From assembly GCA_905181705.1 (NCBI GenBank), contig CAJIYP010000001.1, positions 124,001-188,000 on the forward strand: 64,000 nt of DNA. The letters are read 5' to 3'. Positions 9,102 to 18,718 of the stretch are shown here, piece after piece. The position numbers and the translations under genes are program-made. This stretch comes from Cryomorphaceae bacterium BACL29 MAG-121220-bin8 (lineage in GTDB: Bacteria > Bacteroidota > Bacteroidia > Flavobacteriales > Flavobacteriaceae). Under the pieces are notes generated by a model. It made no database searches, was not told where the DNA came from, and saw only the letters and a program-made list of their open reading frames with translations. Position 1 is the first letter of the stretch. Every line of letters begins with the position of its first letter.

Positions 9102-10388
9102 ATGTTTTATAAAAGAAGCAGCGAATTATTTAAACAAGCTCAAGAAGTAATTCCTGGAGGAGTTAATTCTCCTGTTAGAGCTTTTAAGTCTGTTGGAGGA
9201 ACACCCATTTTCGCATCAAAAGCTAAGGGTGCCTATGTCATCGACGAAGATGGCAATCGTTTTATAGATTATATTTCCTCATGGGGACCTATGATTTTAG
9301 GTCATGCGCATCCTAAAGTTGTTGAAGCTATTTCTAAGGTTGCTAAAAATGGAACTTCTTTTGGAATGCCAACTTTATTAGAAACTAAACTTGCTAAATT
9401 AGCATTGTCTATGGTTCCTAATATGGATAAAATAAGATTCGTTAATTCTGGAACTGAAGCATGTATGAGTGCTATTAGACTTGCTAGAGGATTCACTAAA
9501 AGAGATAAGATTATAAAATTTTCTGGATGTTATCATGGTCATTCAGATTCATTTTTGATTGAAGCTGGAAGTGGAGTGGTTACTTTTGGAACTCCTAATA
9601 GTCCTGGGGTTACAGAAGGAACGGCAAAAGATACTTTAATAGCTCCCTATAATAATATATCATTTGTAAAAACCATTTTCAAGGAAAACCCTGGGCAAAT
9701 AGCAGCAATAATTATTGAACCAATTGCAGGTAATATGGGATGCGTAGTTCCAAATTCTGGTTTTTTAGAAGGTCTAAGAAAACTGTGTGATATTAACGAT
9801 TCTTTACTAATTTTTGATGAGGTTATGACTGGATTTAGATTGTCTAAAGGTGGAGCACAAGAAGTTTTAGGAATTAATGCGGATATTGTTACTTACGGAA
9901 AAGTAATTGGGGGAGGGTTGCCTGTAGGAGCTTTTGCTTCTAGAAACGAAATAATGAACGAATTATCTCCCAATGGCTCTGTATACCAAGCTGGAACACT
10001 TAGTGGAAATCCTTTAGCTATGATTGCAGGATATACTACATTAAATGAACTGAACGAAAACAATGAAGTATATAAAAGTTTGGATGATAAGTCATCTTAT
10101 TTAGGAATTGAAATGAATAAGATCTTAGAGAGTGAGAAAATTGATTTTCAAATTAATAAATTTGGATCTATGATTTCATTGCATTTTTGTTCAGAACCTG
10201 TAATAGATTTTGAATCTTCAATGAAAGGGAATAATAATAAATTTAAAAAATACTTTCATGGTATGCTTAGCGAAGGTATATATTTACCTCCAAGTCCATT
10301 TGAAAGTTATTTTTTAAATGATGCGTTGTCCTATAACGATATAGATTTTACTTTAGAGGCGTTAAAAAAAGTTTCTAAATCTCTTTAG
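9102..10388 (+). CDS. hemL: Glutamate-1-semialdehyde 2,1-aminomutase
   Basis: HemL converts glutamate-1-semialdehyde to 5-aminolevulinate in the C5 heme pathway. At 428 residues the length is normal. The N-terminus has the family motif [16 protein letters not shown]. The DEVMTGFR motif (about residue 245) and the PLP lysine in [15 protein letters not shown] (about 269) are intact. The start codon directly abuts the preceding stop, implying coupled translation. The last four bases (TTAG) are shared with the stop of the convergent metalloprotease gene. Confidence 0.97.
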   Translation: MFYKRSSELFKQAQEVIPGGVNSPVRAFKSVGGTPIFASKAKGAYVIDEDGNRFIDYISSWGPMILGHAHPKVVEAISKVAKNGTSFGMPTLLETKLAKLALSMVPNMDKIRFVNSGTEACMSAIRLARGFTKRDKIIKFSGCYHGHSDSFLIEAGSGVVTFGTPNSPGVTEGTAKDTLIAPYNNISFVKTIFKENPGQIAAIIIEPIAGNMGCVVPNSGFLEGLRKLCDINDSLLIFDEVMTGFRLSKGGAQEVLGINADIVTYGKVIGGGLPVGAFASRNEIMNELSPNGSVYQAGTLSGNPLAMIAGYTTLNELNENNEVYKSLDDKSSYLGIEMNKILESEKIDFQINKFGSMISLHFCSEPVIDFESSMKGNNNKFKKYFHGMLSEGIYLPPSPFESYFLNDALSYNDIDFTLEALKKVSKSL

Positions 10389-12847
10389 ATTGGCTTTCCT
10401 ATCAAAATACTGTTTATTTTATTAGCAACCATTTCAAGATGCATTTTACTCATTTTATCCGAGTTTTTCTTGATCGATTTTTTAATATCTTTTCTAAGTT
10501 CAAGCAATTGACCAACTGCAATAGTTCTTATGTCAGACTGACTAACTTTTACAGAGGTTACTCTTCCTCTTGCCCAAGATGGAACAGAACCTTGTTCTTC
10601 TTTCATTATGTAACTGATTCTATCTAGGTAGACTAATTGTAAATTTCTTCTGTAAACATCAATTGTTTTATTTGTATAAACTTCTTCCCAAATTCCTCTT
10701 TTTAAATCGGACATCATATCGATTAGCGTGTAGGCATTATTACCATTAAGAGCTTCGTTTTCAATCATTCTAGCCATTCTGCCAAAATCCAAGATGCTGT
10801 TCAGTGTTCTTGACTGAGTCGCTCTAATTCTATTGGTGTTTCCTGCAAACTCAATTTTATTTAAAATATTCTTATCAATCATCCATGTTGGAGTTTTGAA
10901 AAGTTCCTTTTGTAAAAAATTCATACAATTTTTTTGATGAGATTTATCAACATGTGTATAAACTGCTCCAGATTGATCGTATGTTTTATAATACTGATAA
11001 ACACCTCCAATATTGGATGTAACATGTCCCATATATCTATTATATTGAGATAATACCTGTCCATACATTGTATTTAAATCTGCATAATCTTTCCCTTTTT
11101 CAGCTGTCCATTCAATTAGATTTGGAATAATTCTTTTTAAATTAAGTATTCCATACCCACTAGCTTTTACTGCATTGTCCCCTAAGTCTTCAGTTTGTGA
11201 ACTTGGATCAATTCCAGCACTACCAAACCTATGTAACAAACTGTCTTGATTATCAAGAATCCATTTATCTAAAACATCTTTTTCATCTTTAGCATTTTCT
11301 GCTTCTAAAATTGGACGATATCCCCACTTGATAGAATGTTTGTCATAAACTCCTACGTTAGGCATCAAAGCGACTCCTTTATCTTCAGGTTGAGCTATAT
11401 AATTAAACCTGGCATAATCCATAATTGAAGGAGCAGTTCCATATTTTTTTGTAAATGTTGCTGACCTCAAAGAATCAACAGGGTACGCACTACTACTACC
11501 CATATTGTGAGGTAAACCAATTGTATGACCGACTTCATGGGCTGAAACAAACCTAATTAATCTCCCCATAACTTCATCCTTAAATGCTAAACCTCTTGCT
11601 TCCTCATTTATAGCGGAAGTTTGAACAAAAAACCAATTTCTTAATAGTGTCATTACGTTGTGATACCAATTGATATCAGATTCTAAAATTTCACCAGATC
11701 TAGGGTCACTAACGTGAGGTCCGTTTGCGTTTGGTATAGGAGAAGCTAAATACCTTACAACAGAATATCTTACATCTTCAGGACTCCATTCTGGGTCTTC
11801 TTCTTTTGTAGGAGGATCTTTTGCTATTATAGCATTTTTGAAACCGGCTTCTTCAAAAGCTACTTGCCAATCTTCAATTCCTTGTTTAATATATTTTCTC
11901 CATTTTACTGGAGTTGCTCTATCTATGTAATATACTATCTGTTTTTTTGGAGTAACTAATTCACCTTTTTGAAATTTTTCAATATCTTCATCTTTTACTT
12001 CTAGTCTCCATCTATCAAGGTATTTTAAAGATTTACTTTCTTGAACATCTAATCCATAATCTACTTGACTTCTAGCAAACCAACCAACTCTTTGATCAAA
12101 GTACCTTCTTTTCATTGGAACCTTAGGGAGTAAAACCATCGAATTATTAAATTCTAAAGAAATAGTTCCTGTACTTGAGTTGGATGGTGGTTCCGAAGAA
12201 TTATAAGTCTTTACGTGTCTAGATTCAATATTTTGTGGGTAACTATTTAAAGATTCAATAAAGGATTTTTTAGTATTAAGACTTGAAATTTTATAACTTT
12301 TTCTTCTTGATTGTGGAAACCCTAGAGGCTTAACATCCTCTGTAAATAATTTAGTGACATCAATTACTGATGATGTAGAATCTTTACTTACCGTAGCTAT
12401 TTTAAAACTATATAAAATAGGCTCAAAATTGGAATTAACAACTGCCTCACTCACTGGTAAGGAATCATTTGCAACAACGTTATGAGAAACTACTCTTAAT
12501 AAAATATTTTCGTCTTTTTTGTGCCATCTTAAAACTTGAGTATTTTGTTTTCCTCCTCCAAAACCAAGTCCTGATGCTGTTTTAGAAATTCTAGTAACCA
12601 TTAACATTTCTCTTCCTAATAAAGAGTCATTTATTTCATAGTAGTACTTATCTTTTACTTTATGAATATCAAAAAGTCCCTTATCAGTAATTGCATCTTT
12701 TGTGATGATGTCTTTGTATGTTTTAGCTTTACTCGCTTCTTTAGTACTTTCTTTATTGTCCTTATCATCTTTTGAGGGACGTTGAGCATTTAGTTGAAAA
12801 CAAACCAACAACATCAAAATTATTGAATAAGACAATGTATTTTTCAT
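10385..12847 (-). CDS. Secreted zinc metalloprotease, metzincin type (DUF5117/DUF5118 family)
   Basis: An 820-residue exported protein. The signal peptide [22 protein letters not shown] ends at a likely AQ cut site. The low-complexity segment after it is Lys/Asp-rich. The catalytic motif [11 protein letters not shown] (HExxHxxGxxH) is complete, followed by a Met-turn SIMDYAR some 35 residues later, which defines a metzincin active site. The large family with this arrangement is common in Bacteroidota; its substrates are not known. No type IX sorting tail is visible. It is monocistronic between hemL and lysS. Confidence 0.9.
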   Translation of the reverse strand: MKNTLSYSIILMLLVCFQLNAQRPSKDDKDNKESTKEASKAKTYKDIITKDAITDKGLFDIHKVKDKYYYEINDSLLGREMLMVTRISKTASGLGFGGGKQNTQVLRWHKKDENILLRVVSHNVVANDSLPVSEAVVNSNFEPILYSFKIATVSKDSTSSVIDVTKLFTEDVKPLGFPQSRRKSYKISSLNTKKSFIESLNSYPQNIESRHVKTYNSSEPPSNSSTGTISLEFNNSMVLLPKVPMKRRYFDQRVGWFARSQVDYGLDVQESKSLKYLDRWRLEVKDEDIEKFQKGELVTPKKQIVYYIDRATPVKWRKYIKQGIEDWQVAFEEAGFKNAIIAKDPPTKEEDPEWSPEDVRYSVVRYLASPIPNANGPHVSDPRSGEILESDINWYHNVMTLLRNWFFVQTSAINEEARGLAFKDEVMGRLIRFVSAHEVGHTIGLPHNMGSSSAYPVDSLRSATFTKKYGTAPSIMDYARFNYIAQPEDKGVALMPNVGVYDKHSIKWGYRPILEAENAKDEKDVLDKWILDNQDSLLHRFGSAGIDPSSQTEDLGDNAVKASGYGILNLKRIIPNLIEWTAEKGKDYADLNTMYGQVLSQYNRYMGHVTSNIGGVYQYYKTYDQSGAVYTHVDKSHQKNCMNFLQKELFKTPTWMIDKNILNKIEFAGNTNRIRATQSRTLNSILDFGRMARMIENEALNGNNAYTLIDMMSDLKRGIWEEVYTNKTIDVYRRNLQLVYLDRISYIMKEEQGSVPSWARGRVTSVKVSQSDIRTIAVGQLLELRKDIKKSIKKNSDKMSKMHLEMVANKINSILIGKPI

Positions 12848-12980
12848 AATGTAAATTTTAAGGAAAATGAAGATATTAAATATTTATCAATTTAAAAGAC
12901 AAAAATTACAAATTTGACATCAATTCGAGTAAATTATTGTGATATAATTAAAAAAATACTTTTCAGAATGTTTTTATTGA

Positions 12981-14681
12981 TTATTTATCAAACCATGTAA
13001 TCACCTCGTCAAGTTGAAGAGCGTCAATTGCTAATTTGTTTTTTTTCCTAAATCCGTTCAATTTTTGATGAACTTGAGTTGGTTTTCCAGAAAGCAAGTT
13101 GTCTTTATCAGAATAAATCTCCATTACATGATCTACCCATTCTTCTTTAATTCCCAAATTTATAAAATCCTCTTTTTTAGGTTTTGGTTTTGAAATTTCT
13201 GGTTTCATTTGAGGGAAAAATATTACTTCTTGAATAGATTGATTATTAGTAAATAACATTACCAATCTGTCAATTCCAATTCCAATCCCTGATGTTGGAG
13301 GCATTCCATATTCAAGGGCTCTAATAAAATCATTATCAATAAACATTGCTTCATCATCTCCTTTTTCAGATAATTTTAATTGATCTTCGAATCTAGACAA
13401 TTGATCAATGGGGTCGTTAAGTTCCGAGTAGGCATTGGCAAGTTCTTTTCCATTAACAAGTAATTCAAATCTTTCTGTAAGTTTTGGATTATCTCTATGT
13501 TCTTTAGTGAGAGGACTCATTTCTTTTGGATAATCAGTTATGAATGTCGGTTGGATATAATGATGCTCACATTTTTCACCAAAAATTTCATCTATTAATT
13601 TTCCAATTCCCATTGTTTTATTTACTTCAATCCCTAAATTTTTTGCAGTTTCAAATAACTCATTTTCCTCCATATTTGAAATATCTAATCCAGTATGTTC
13701 TTTAATTGAATCAAGAATACTTATTCTCTTGAAGGGTGTTTTAAAATCTATTGTTTTATCGCCTAGTTTTACTTTGCTAGTTTGATTTATATCGATTGAA
13801 ATCTTTTCTAAAAGATTTTCAGTTGTCTCCATCATCCAATAATAGTCCTTGTAGGCGACATACAATTCTACCATTGTGAATTCAGGATTATGAGTTCTGT
13901 CCATGCCTTCATTTCTAAAAGCTTTAGCAAATTCATAAACTCCATCAAACCCACCTACAATTAATCTTTTTAGATATAATTCATTTGCTACTCTTAAATA
14001 TAAAGGGATATTTAGAGCATTGTGGTGCGTGGTAAATGGTCTTGCAGTAGCTCCTCCTGGAATAGACTGTAAAATTGGAGTTTCAACCTCTAGATATTGT
14101 TTGTCATTAAAAAAAGACCTCATGATATTAATGATTTTAGTCCTTTTTAAAAAAGTTTCTTTGATTTTGGGATTCACAATTAGATCAACATATCTCTGTC
14201 TATACCTAAGTTCGGGATCAGTGAACTCATCATAAACATTACCTTCTGAGTCACTTTTAGGCAATGGCAGAGGTCTTAGAGATTTGCTTAAAACAGTAAA
14301 TTTTTTGACCAAAATAGTTTTTTCACCAACCTGAGTTGTAAATAAAATCCCATCAATTCCTATTATATCTCCAATATCAAGAAGCTTTTTATAAACGTCA
14401 TTGTACATTGATTTATCTTCCTCAGGACAGATTTCGTCCCTGTTAAAATAAACTTGAATTTTACCCTTCATATCTTGAACTTCTGCGAAACTTGCCTTTC
14501 CTTGAATTCTTCTAGACATCAGTCTGCCTGCAATTGATACGGATTTATTTTCTTTAAAATCTGAAATTATTTTACTCGTATCACTAGAAATACGATATAG
14601 AGCTGCTGGGTATGGATCAATTCCAAATTCACGAAGCTTATCTAACTTCTCTCTTCTTATAATTTCTTGCTCAGATAGCAT
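12981..14681 (-). CDS. lysS: Lysyl-tRNA synthetase, class II
   Basis: Charges tRNA-Lys. The N-terminal OB-fold (about residues 45-145) is followed by the class II catalytic core, with motif 2 FRNEGMDRTHNPEFT (about 262) and motif 3 GIGIGIDRLVML (about 485). At 566 residues it is longer than the ~505 of many bacteria. The extra ~60 residues are a C-terminal tail, which I recall as a common flavobacterial feature. A good -7/-33 promoter lies 22 bases upstream of the ATG. Confidence 0.97.
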   Translation of the reverse strand: MLSEQEIIRREKLDKLREFGIDPYPAALYRISSDTSKIISDFKENKSVSIAGRLMSRRIQGKASFAEVQDMKGKIQVYFNRDEICPEEDKSMYNDVYKKLLDIGDIIGIDGILFTTQVGEKTILVKKFTVLSKSLRPLPLPKSDSEGNVYDEFTDPELRYRQRYVDLIVNPKIKETFLKRTKIINIMRSFFNDKQYLEVETPILQSIPGGATARPFTTHHNALNIPLYLRVANELYLKRLIVGGFDGVYEFAKAFRNEGMDRTHNPEFTMVELYVAYKDYYWMMETTENLLEKISIDINQTSKVKLGDKTIDFKTPFKRISILDSIKEHTGLDISNMEENELFETAKNLGIEVNKTMGIGKLIDEIFGEKCEHHYIQPTFITDYPKEMSPLTKEHRDNPKLTERFELLVNGKELANAYSELNDPIDQLSRFEDQLKLSEKGDDEAMFIDNDFIRALEYGMPPTSGIGIGIDRLVMLFTNNQSIQEVIFFPQMKPEISKPKPKKEDFINLGIKEEWVDHVMEIYSDKDNLLSGKPTQVHQKLNGFRKKNKLAIDALQLDEVITWFDK

Positions 14682-14702
14682 ATACTGTATATTTTATTTT
14701 TT

Positions 14703-14732
14703 CAAATATAAGGAATCGAATAGAAGCTACAA
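14703..14732 (-). promoter_or_regulatory. Promoter of lysS (-33 TTG, 19-base spacer, -7 TATATTTG)
   Basis: On the minus strand TTG (14732-14730) is followed after exactly 19 bases by TATATTTG (14710-14703). This fits the Bacteroidota housekeeping promoter (TTG, 19-21 bases, TAnnTTTG). The lysS ATG begins 22 bases downstream of the -7 box. It is the best complete promoter in the window. Confidence 0.65.
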
Positions 14733-14787
14733 CTAAGATGGTTTTTTTCATATAGATATATTTATCTTAGCACTAAAAATTTACATA

Positions 14788-14946
14788 TTGAGTTTTTGGA
14801 GAGTTTTATTATCGATTGTATTCCCACCATTTTCTGTTTTAGATAAAGGATGTGGTTCTGTAATGATTGTATTCATTTTAACTTTATGTGGTTGGGTACC
14901 AGGTGTAATTGCTGCTTTAGTAATTTTAAATAATCCCAATAATTAA
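14788..14946 (+). CDS. YqaE/Pmp3 family small membrane protein
   Basis: A 52-residue open frame beginning at a TTG codon reads LSFWRVLLSIVFPP, then VLDKGCG, then a second hydrophobic helix, then CGWVPGVIAALVIL and NPNN. This is the YqaE/Pmp3 (UPF0057) pattern: two transmembrane helices, with the LPP/FPP-type motif in the first and a W-x-PG-x-I-A-A signature in the second. Family members are stress-linked plasma-membrane proteolipids in yeast and plants; the bacterial role is unclear. There is no ATG that would keep the first helix, so TTG is the likely start. It ends 6 bases before lipB and is probably co-transcribed with it. Confidence 0.85.
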   Translation: MSFWRVLLSIVFPPFSVLDKGCGSVMIVFILTLCGWVPGVIAALVILNNPNN

Positions 14947-14952
14947 GCACTA

Positions 14953-15648
14953 ATGAATAATTCTATAATAATTCATGATTTAGGTTTAATAGAATATGAA
15001 GATGCATTAGATTATCAGCTAAAGTTATTTAATGAAATAGTAGATGCAAAAATTAGTAACAGAAGAAAAAATACAAATATTATAACTAAAAATCATCTAA
15101 TTTTTGTTGAACATAATAGTGTCTATACTTTGGGTAAAAGTGGGGAGATTAATAATTTACTAATGAATAAAGAGGATTTGAAAAACAATAATATCAAGTT
15201 TTATAAAACAAATAGAGGAGGAGATATCACTTATCATGGACCTGGTCAAATAGTATGTTACCCAATTTTAGATTTAGATAATTTTTTTACTGACATCCAT
15301 AAATATCTTAGATTTTTAGAAGAAACCATAATATTAACGTTAAAAGATTATGGGATAGATGGAAAAAGAAGTGAAAATGAAACAGGGGTTTGGTTAAATC
15401 CTAATTCCATTGATGCTAGAAAAATTTGTGCAATGGGAGTAAAAGCTAGCCGATGGGTAACAATGCATGGATTAGCATTAAATGTCAATAATGATTTGAG
15501 TTATTTTGAAAATATTATTCCTTGTGGAATTAGAGGAAAATCAATTACTTCTATAGCTCAGGAGTGTGAAAAAAATATACAAATTGAATCTGTAAAGAAG
15601 AAGATTTTAAAGAATTTTTTAAATGTTTTTTCAGCTAAATTAAATTAA
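14953..15648 (+). CDS. lipB: Lipoyl(octanoyl) transferase
   Basis: LipB moves octanoate from acyl carrier protein to the lipoyl domains of 2-oxoacid dehydrogenases; LipA (37705-38661 here) then inserts sulfur. At 231 residues the length is normal. Visible motifs are the RGGDITYHGPGQ substrate loop (about residues 91-102), the catalytic lysine region KICAMGVKAS (about 157), and the catalytic Cys in PCGIRGK (about 190). The start lies 6 bases after the YqaE gene. The stop shares a TTAA tetranucleotide with the stop of the convergent lipoprotein gene. Confidence 0.96.
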   Translation: MNNSIIIHDLGLIEYEDALDYQLKLFNEIVDAKISNRRKNTNIITKNHLIFVEHNSVYTLGKSGEINNLLMNKEDLKNNNIKFYKTNRGGDITYHGPGQIVCYPILDLDNFFTDIHKYLRFLEETIILTLKDYGIDGKRSENETGVWLNPNSIDARKICAMGVKASRWVTMHGLALNVNNDLSYFENIIPCGIRGKSITSIAQECEKNIQIESVKKKILKNFLNVFSAKLN

Positions 15649-18029
15649 TTTAAAGAATAAACTAGAATTTCATTTTTATCTCCACCAACCGCTAATAAAA
15701 TCTCACCATCTTTGTTTTTAGTTATCTCTGCAGCTCTTGATCCATAAATAGGGAAATAAGGATAGCCATCTCCTTTATTGTTGAATAAGTAAACTTTATT
15801 TTCGTCCATATTTGTTATCTGAATATATTCATTAGAAAAAACCTTAGGATCAGAATAATTACCATATTTCATTTCTATGTTTTTCCCATTAATATTCATC
15901 AAGTTTTCAGAAATATAAACAGTATTGTTGTTATTAGCAGAAATTTGATATTTTGATTCAAGAGGCAAAGCATTTTTGGATATTTTCCCATTTAAATCTA
16001 TTCTAATCAGTTTGTTTTCATTATCAATTGTCAATAAAGAGTTTTTGTTCATGAAAATATTATTTCCTGCAATATCTAAATTTTCAGAAATTCTAACTCT
16101 AGAATTTCCTTTTCTATCGGTAATGTAAAGTTTTTTTTCAGTATTGAAAATTAAATAATCTTTTGACCCTACTCTAAAGTGTTTTGGGGGATTAGTTATT
16201 TTATGTTTGATGTTATTTTTATTAAATCCCTTGACTATTTTCATTTTGGAGTCTAGCATTTTAACTTCATTGTTAGAACAAATCAAAAAACGATAATTTT
16301 TATTTTTATCATAGTCAAAAACAGACAAGCCTAAAACCTTAGATTTTTTCTTATGATCAACTTTTTTTACCTCATTTCCATATTTATCCAAAATCATAAA
16401 ACTATTTTCAGTATTGAATGCGTACTGTAGCCTGCCATTTTTATAAAGATCTATTTGAATTATTTCACCAATAATTTTACTTTTTAAATCTTTTTCCCAA
16501 ATAATTTCCCCCTTATTAGATAAAAGGTTCAAGTTATTCTTATTGTCTTGAAAAATTAATTCTTTTTTCTTTGTTACATAATTAGTCACCCATTGAGGAC
16601 TTAAATAAACTTCATTATTTATTTTGGTATTATAAATTACTTTTGGTCCTAATGTATTAATTTCTTCCTTTGATTTTTCAATGTTATGGGTCATGTAAAC
16701 AAAACTCTCATCAATTGAAATATGACTTATCCAATATCCGTAGTCTTCAAGTTTTAATTTTAAGCTAGTAAACAAGGAATTCTCAAAACTATTTAAATTA
16801 TAAATACTTAACTGATTACTGGTCTGAGGGATATTATTGTAAGCTTTATTGAATTTTGAAGATTGCTCTAATGTGGTATTGTTGTTGTAATTCAATATAA
16901 TATTTTCAATAGAATTTTTATTTTTTGATAGAATCAAAATATCTTCTATTATTGTTCCGTAACTGTTTTTTAAAATTGAATGCTTATCAATTATGTTTTT
17001 TGTTTTAAATAATTTTTCAGAAAAGTTATATACTTCACTGTTTCTATATTTATAACTTGAGCTTAAATTATTTCTAATTTTTTGATCTAATAAGTTGCTG
17101 TTTTTGAAGCTATAAGTTGATAAGGTGTCTTTCTCTAATGTAATAACTCCAGTTTCATAAACATCATATAGTAATGAATCATTAATTACTTTTTTTAATT
17201 CATTTATTGATATTTCCTCTTTCAAATTTGTTATAATATCGTAATGATTGTATGCTGTTCTTTGAAAATTTTTAAAATTTATTGGAACAATTTTATTAAG
17301 ATTCGATACTGTGGGACTTATATTTTTAAAAACATTTATTTTTTTAAAAATAGAATCTTGCAAAACTCCAATTCCATTTAAAGTAAGTCTATCGTTTTTT
17401 ATTTCAACATCAAACTGCATCCAATCTGTAATATTCGATATATTAAAAATTTCATTAAGGTTTGAATATTTTAAATAGTTTGAAAAACTATCTGATATAA
17501 ATAATGTAGTGTTCGAACTGGAAATATTGTATAGTTTCTTTAAATTTCCGCTTTTATCTGTAAAAATATGGTTTGAATTTCTTAATGAATTTTCAACTAA
17601 TAATTTGCTTTTAGACTCTATATAAATTCCATTTTTGATTGTACTATAAAATTCAGTATTATCAATAGATTCTTTTTTTATAACGTAACCATTGTAAAGC
17701 AGGGAATCTTGATTTTTTTTTCTTTTAAAAACATTATTTTCCTCGGAAAAAAAAATACTTTGTATGTTTTTTTTACCAACATTATGGTAACTAATCAGAA
17801 CGGGTTTATTTAAAAATCTTTTAGAAATGGAATCAATATTATGATTTATTAGAAAATTAAAGTTCTTATGAAAAGTTTCTGTATTGTTGTTTTTTGAAGA
17901 CTGGTATTTAACCAATAATATTGGATTTGTTGGAACTAAGTCAATTAGATTTATTTGTTTTTTATAATTGCTATCACAATTTGCAAAAATTAAAACCAAA
18001 ATAAATAGCAATGTTTTTTTCATTTCCAT
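15645..18029 (-). CDS. Large lipoprotein with C-terminal propeller-like repeats, unknown function
   Basis: A 794-residue protein I cannot assign to a characterised family. A signal peptide (KKTLLFILVLIFANC) with a loose lipobox predicts a lipoprotein. The first ~440 residues are Ser/Asn/Lys-rich with no clear motif. From about 460 onward, short strand-turn units recur (for example DKYGNEVKKV, DNENKLIRIDLNG, LFNNKGDGYPYFPIYGS), suggestive of a beta-propeller or PQQ-like fold. It precedes no other gene on its strand and lies 46 bases downstream of rnhB, a pairing I recall in other flavobacteria. Translation may start at Met1 or Met3. Confidence 0.6.
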   Translation of the reverse strand: MEMKKTLLFILVLIFANCDSNYKKQINLIDLVPTNPILLVKYQSSKNNNTETFHKNFNFLINHNIDSISKRFLNKPVLISYHNVGKKNIQSIFFSEENNVFKRKKNQDSLLYNGYVIKKESIDNTEFYSTIKNGIYIESKSKLLVENSLRNSNHIFTDKSGNLKKLYNISSSNTTLFISDSFSNYLKYSNLNEIFNISNITDWMQFDVEIKNDRLTLNGIGVLQDSIFKKINVFKNISPTVSNLNKIVPINFKNFQRTAYNHYDIITNLKEEISINELKKVINDSLLYDVYETGVITLEKDTLSTYSFKNSNLLDQKIRNNLSSSYKYRNSEVYNFSEKLFKTKNIIDKHSILKNSYGTIIEDILILSKNKNSIENIILNYNNNTTLEQSSKFNKAYNNIPQTSNQLSIYNLNSFENSLFTSLKLKLEDYGYWISHISIDESFVYMTHNIEKSKEEINTLGPKVIYNTKINNEVYLSPQWVTNYVTKKKELIFQDNKNNLNLLSNKGEIIWEKDLKSKIIGEIIQIDLYKNGRLQYAFNTENSFMILDKYGNEVKKVDHKKKSKVLGLSVFDYDKNKNYRFLICSNNEVKMLDSKMKIVKGFNKNNIKHKITNPPKHFRVGSKDYLIFNTEKKLYITDRKGNSRVRISENLDIAGNNIFMNKNSLLTIDNENKLIRIDLNGKISKNALPLESKYQISANNNNTVYISENLMNINGKNIEMKYGNYSDPKVFSNEYIQITNMDENKVYLFNNKGDGYPYFPIYGSRAAEITKNKDGEILLAVGGDKNEILVYSLN

Positions 18030-18075
18030 TATATAGGTAAATGTAATGAACTAATAATTCAATTTCTAATTCAAT

Positions 18076-18648
18076 TTATATCAATTTAAATGTTTTTCTG
18101 TGGTGTTTTGTTGTGCCATTTTTTAAAATGGCTAACCTATGTTTTTTAGTTGGGTATCCGTTATTTTGATGCCAACAATACTCAGGATAATCTTTCGATA
18201 TTTTTATCATGTATTCATCTCTACTAGTTTTAGCAAGTATAGACGCAGCAGCAATACTTAAATATTTGGAATCTCCTTTAACGATGCATTCATATGGAAT
18301 TTTATTTTTTGAATGAAACCTATTTCCATCAACAATAATAAATTCAGGTTTAATTTTTAATTTTTCTATGGCCTGATTCATAGCCAATATGGAAGCGTTT
18401 AAAATATTAATTTTTTCAATTACTCTTACTGAAACATTTGAAACTGCATAGTCAAGAGCATTTTCGATAATTATTTCTTTTAAAAAAATTCTTTTTTTTA
18501 ATGAAAGCTGTTTGGAATCGTTTAATAATTTGTTTTTAAATTCTCTTGGAAGAATTACTGCAGCAGCCGTTACTGGACCTGCTAAGCATCCTCTGCCAGC
18601 TTCATCCGTACCACATTCAATAAAACTTGAAAAGTATTGCTTTAACAT
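18076..18648 (-). CDS. rnhB: Ribonuclease HII
   Basis: RNase HII removes ribonucleotides and RNA primers from RNA-DNA hybrids. At 190 residues it is a minimal form. The active-site Asp-Glu pair is in [15 protein letters not shown] (about residues 12-26). A later catalytic Asp is in FIIVDGNR (about 106), and [17 protein letters not shown] carries the conserved Ser/Ala-rich helix with further acidic and Lys residues. It is divergent from the porin gene across 70 bases. Confidence 0.97.
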   Translation of the reverse strand: MLKQYFSSFIECGTDEAGRGCLAGPVTAAAVILPREFKNKLLNDSKQLSLKKRIFLKEIIIENALDYAVSNVSVRVIEKINILNASILAMNQAIEKLKIKPEFIIVDGNRFHSKNKIPYECIVKGDSKYLSIAAASILAKTSRDEYMIKISKDYPEYCWHQNNGYPTKKHRLAILKNGTTKHHRKTFKLI

Positions 18649-18718
18649 TTTTTTTATTTTAAAAATACTTAATTAATAAAATATAAATAAATCGATAACT
18701 TTACTTTAAAGTTTGTAA

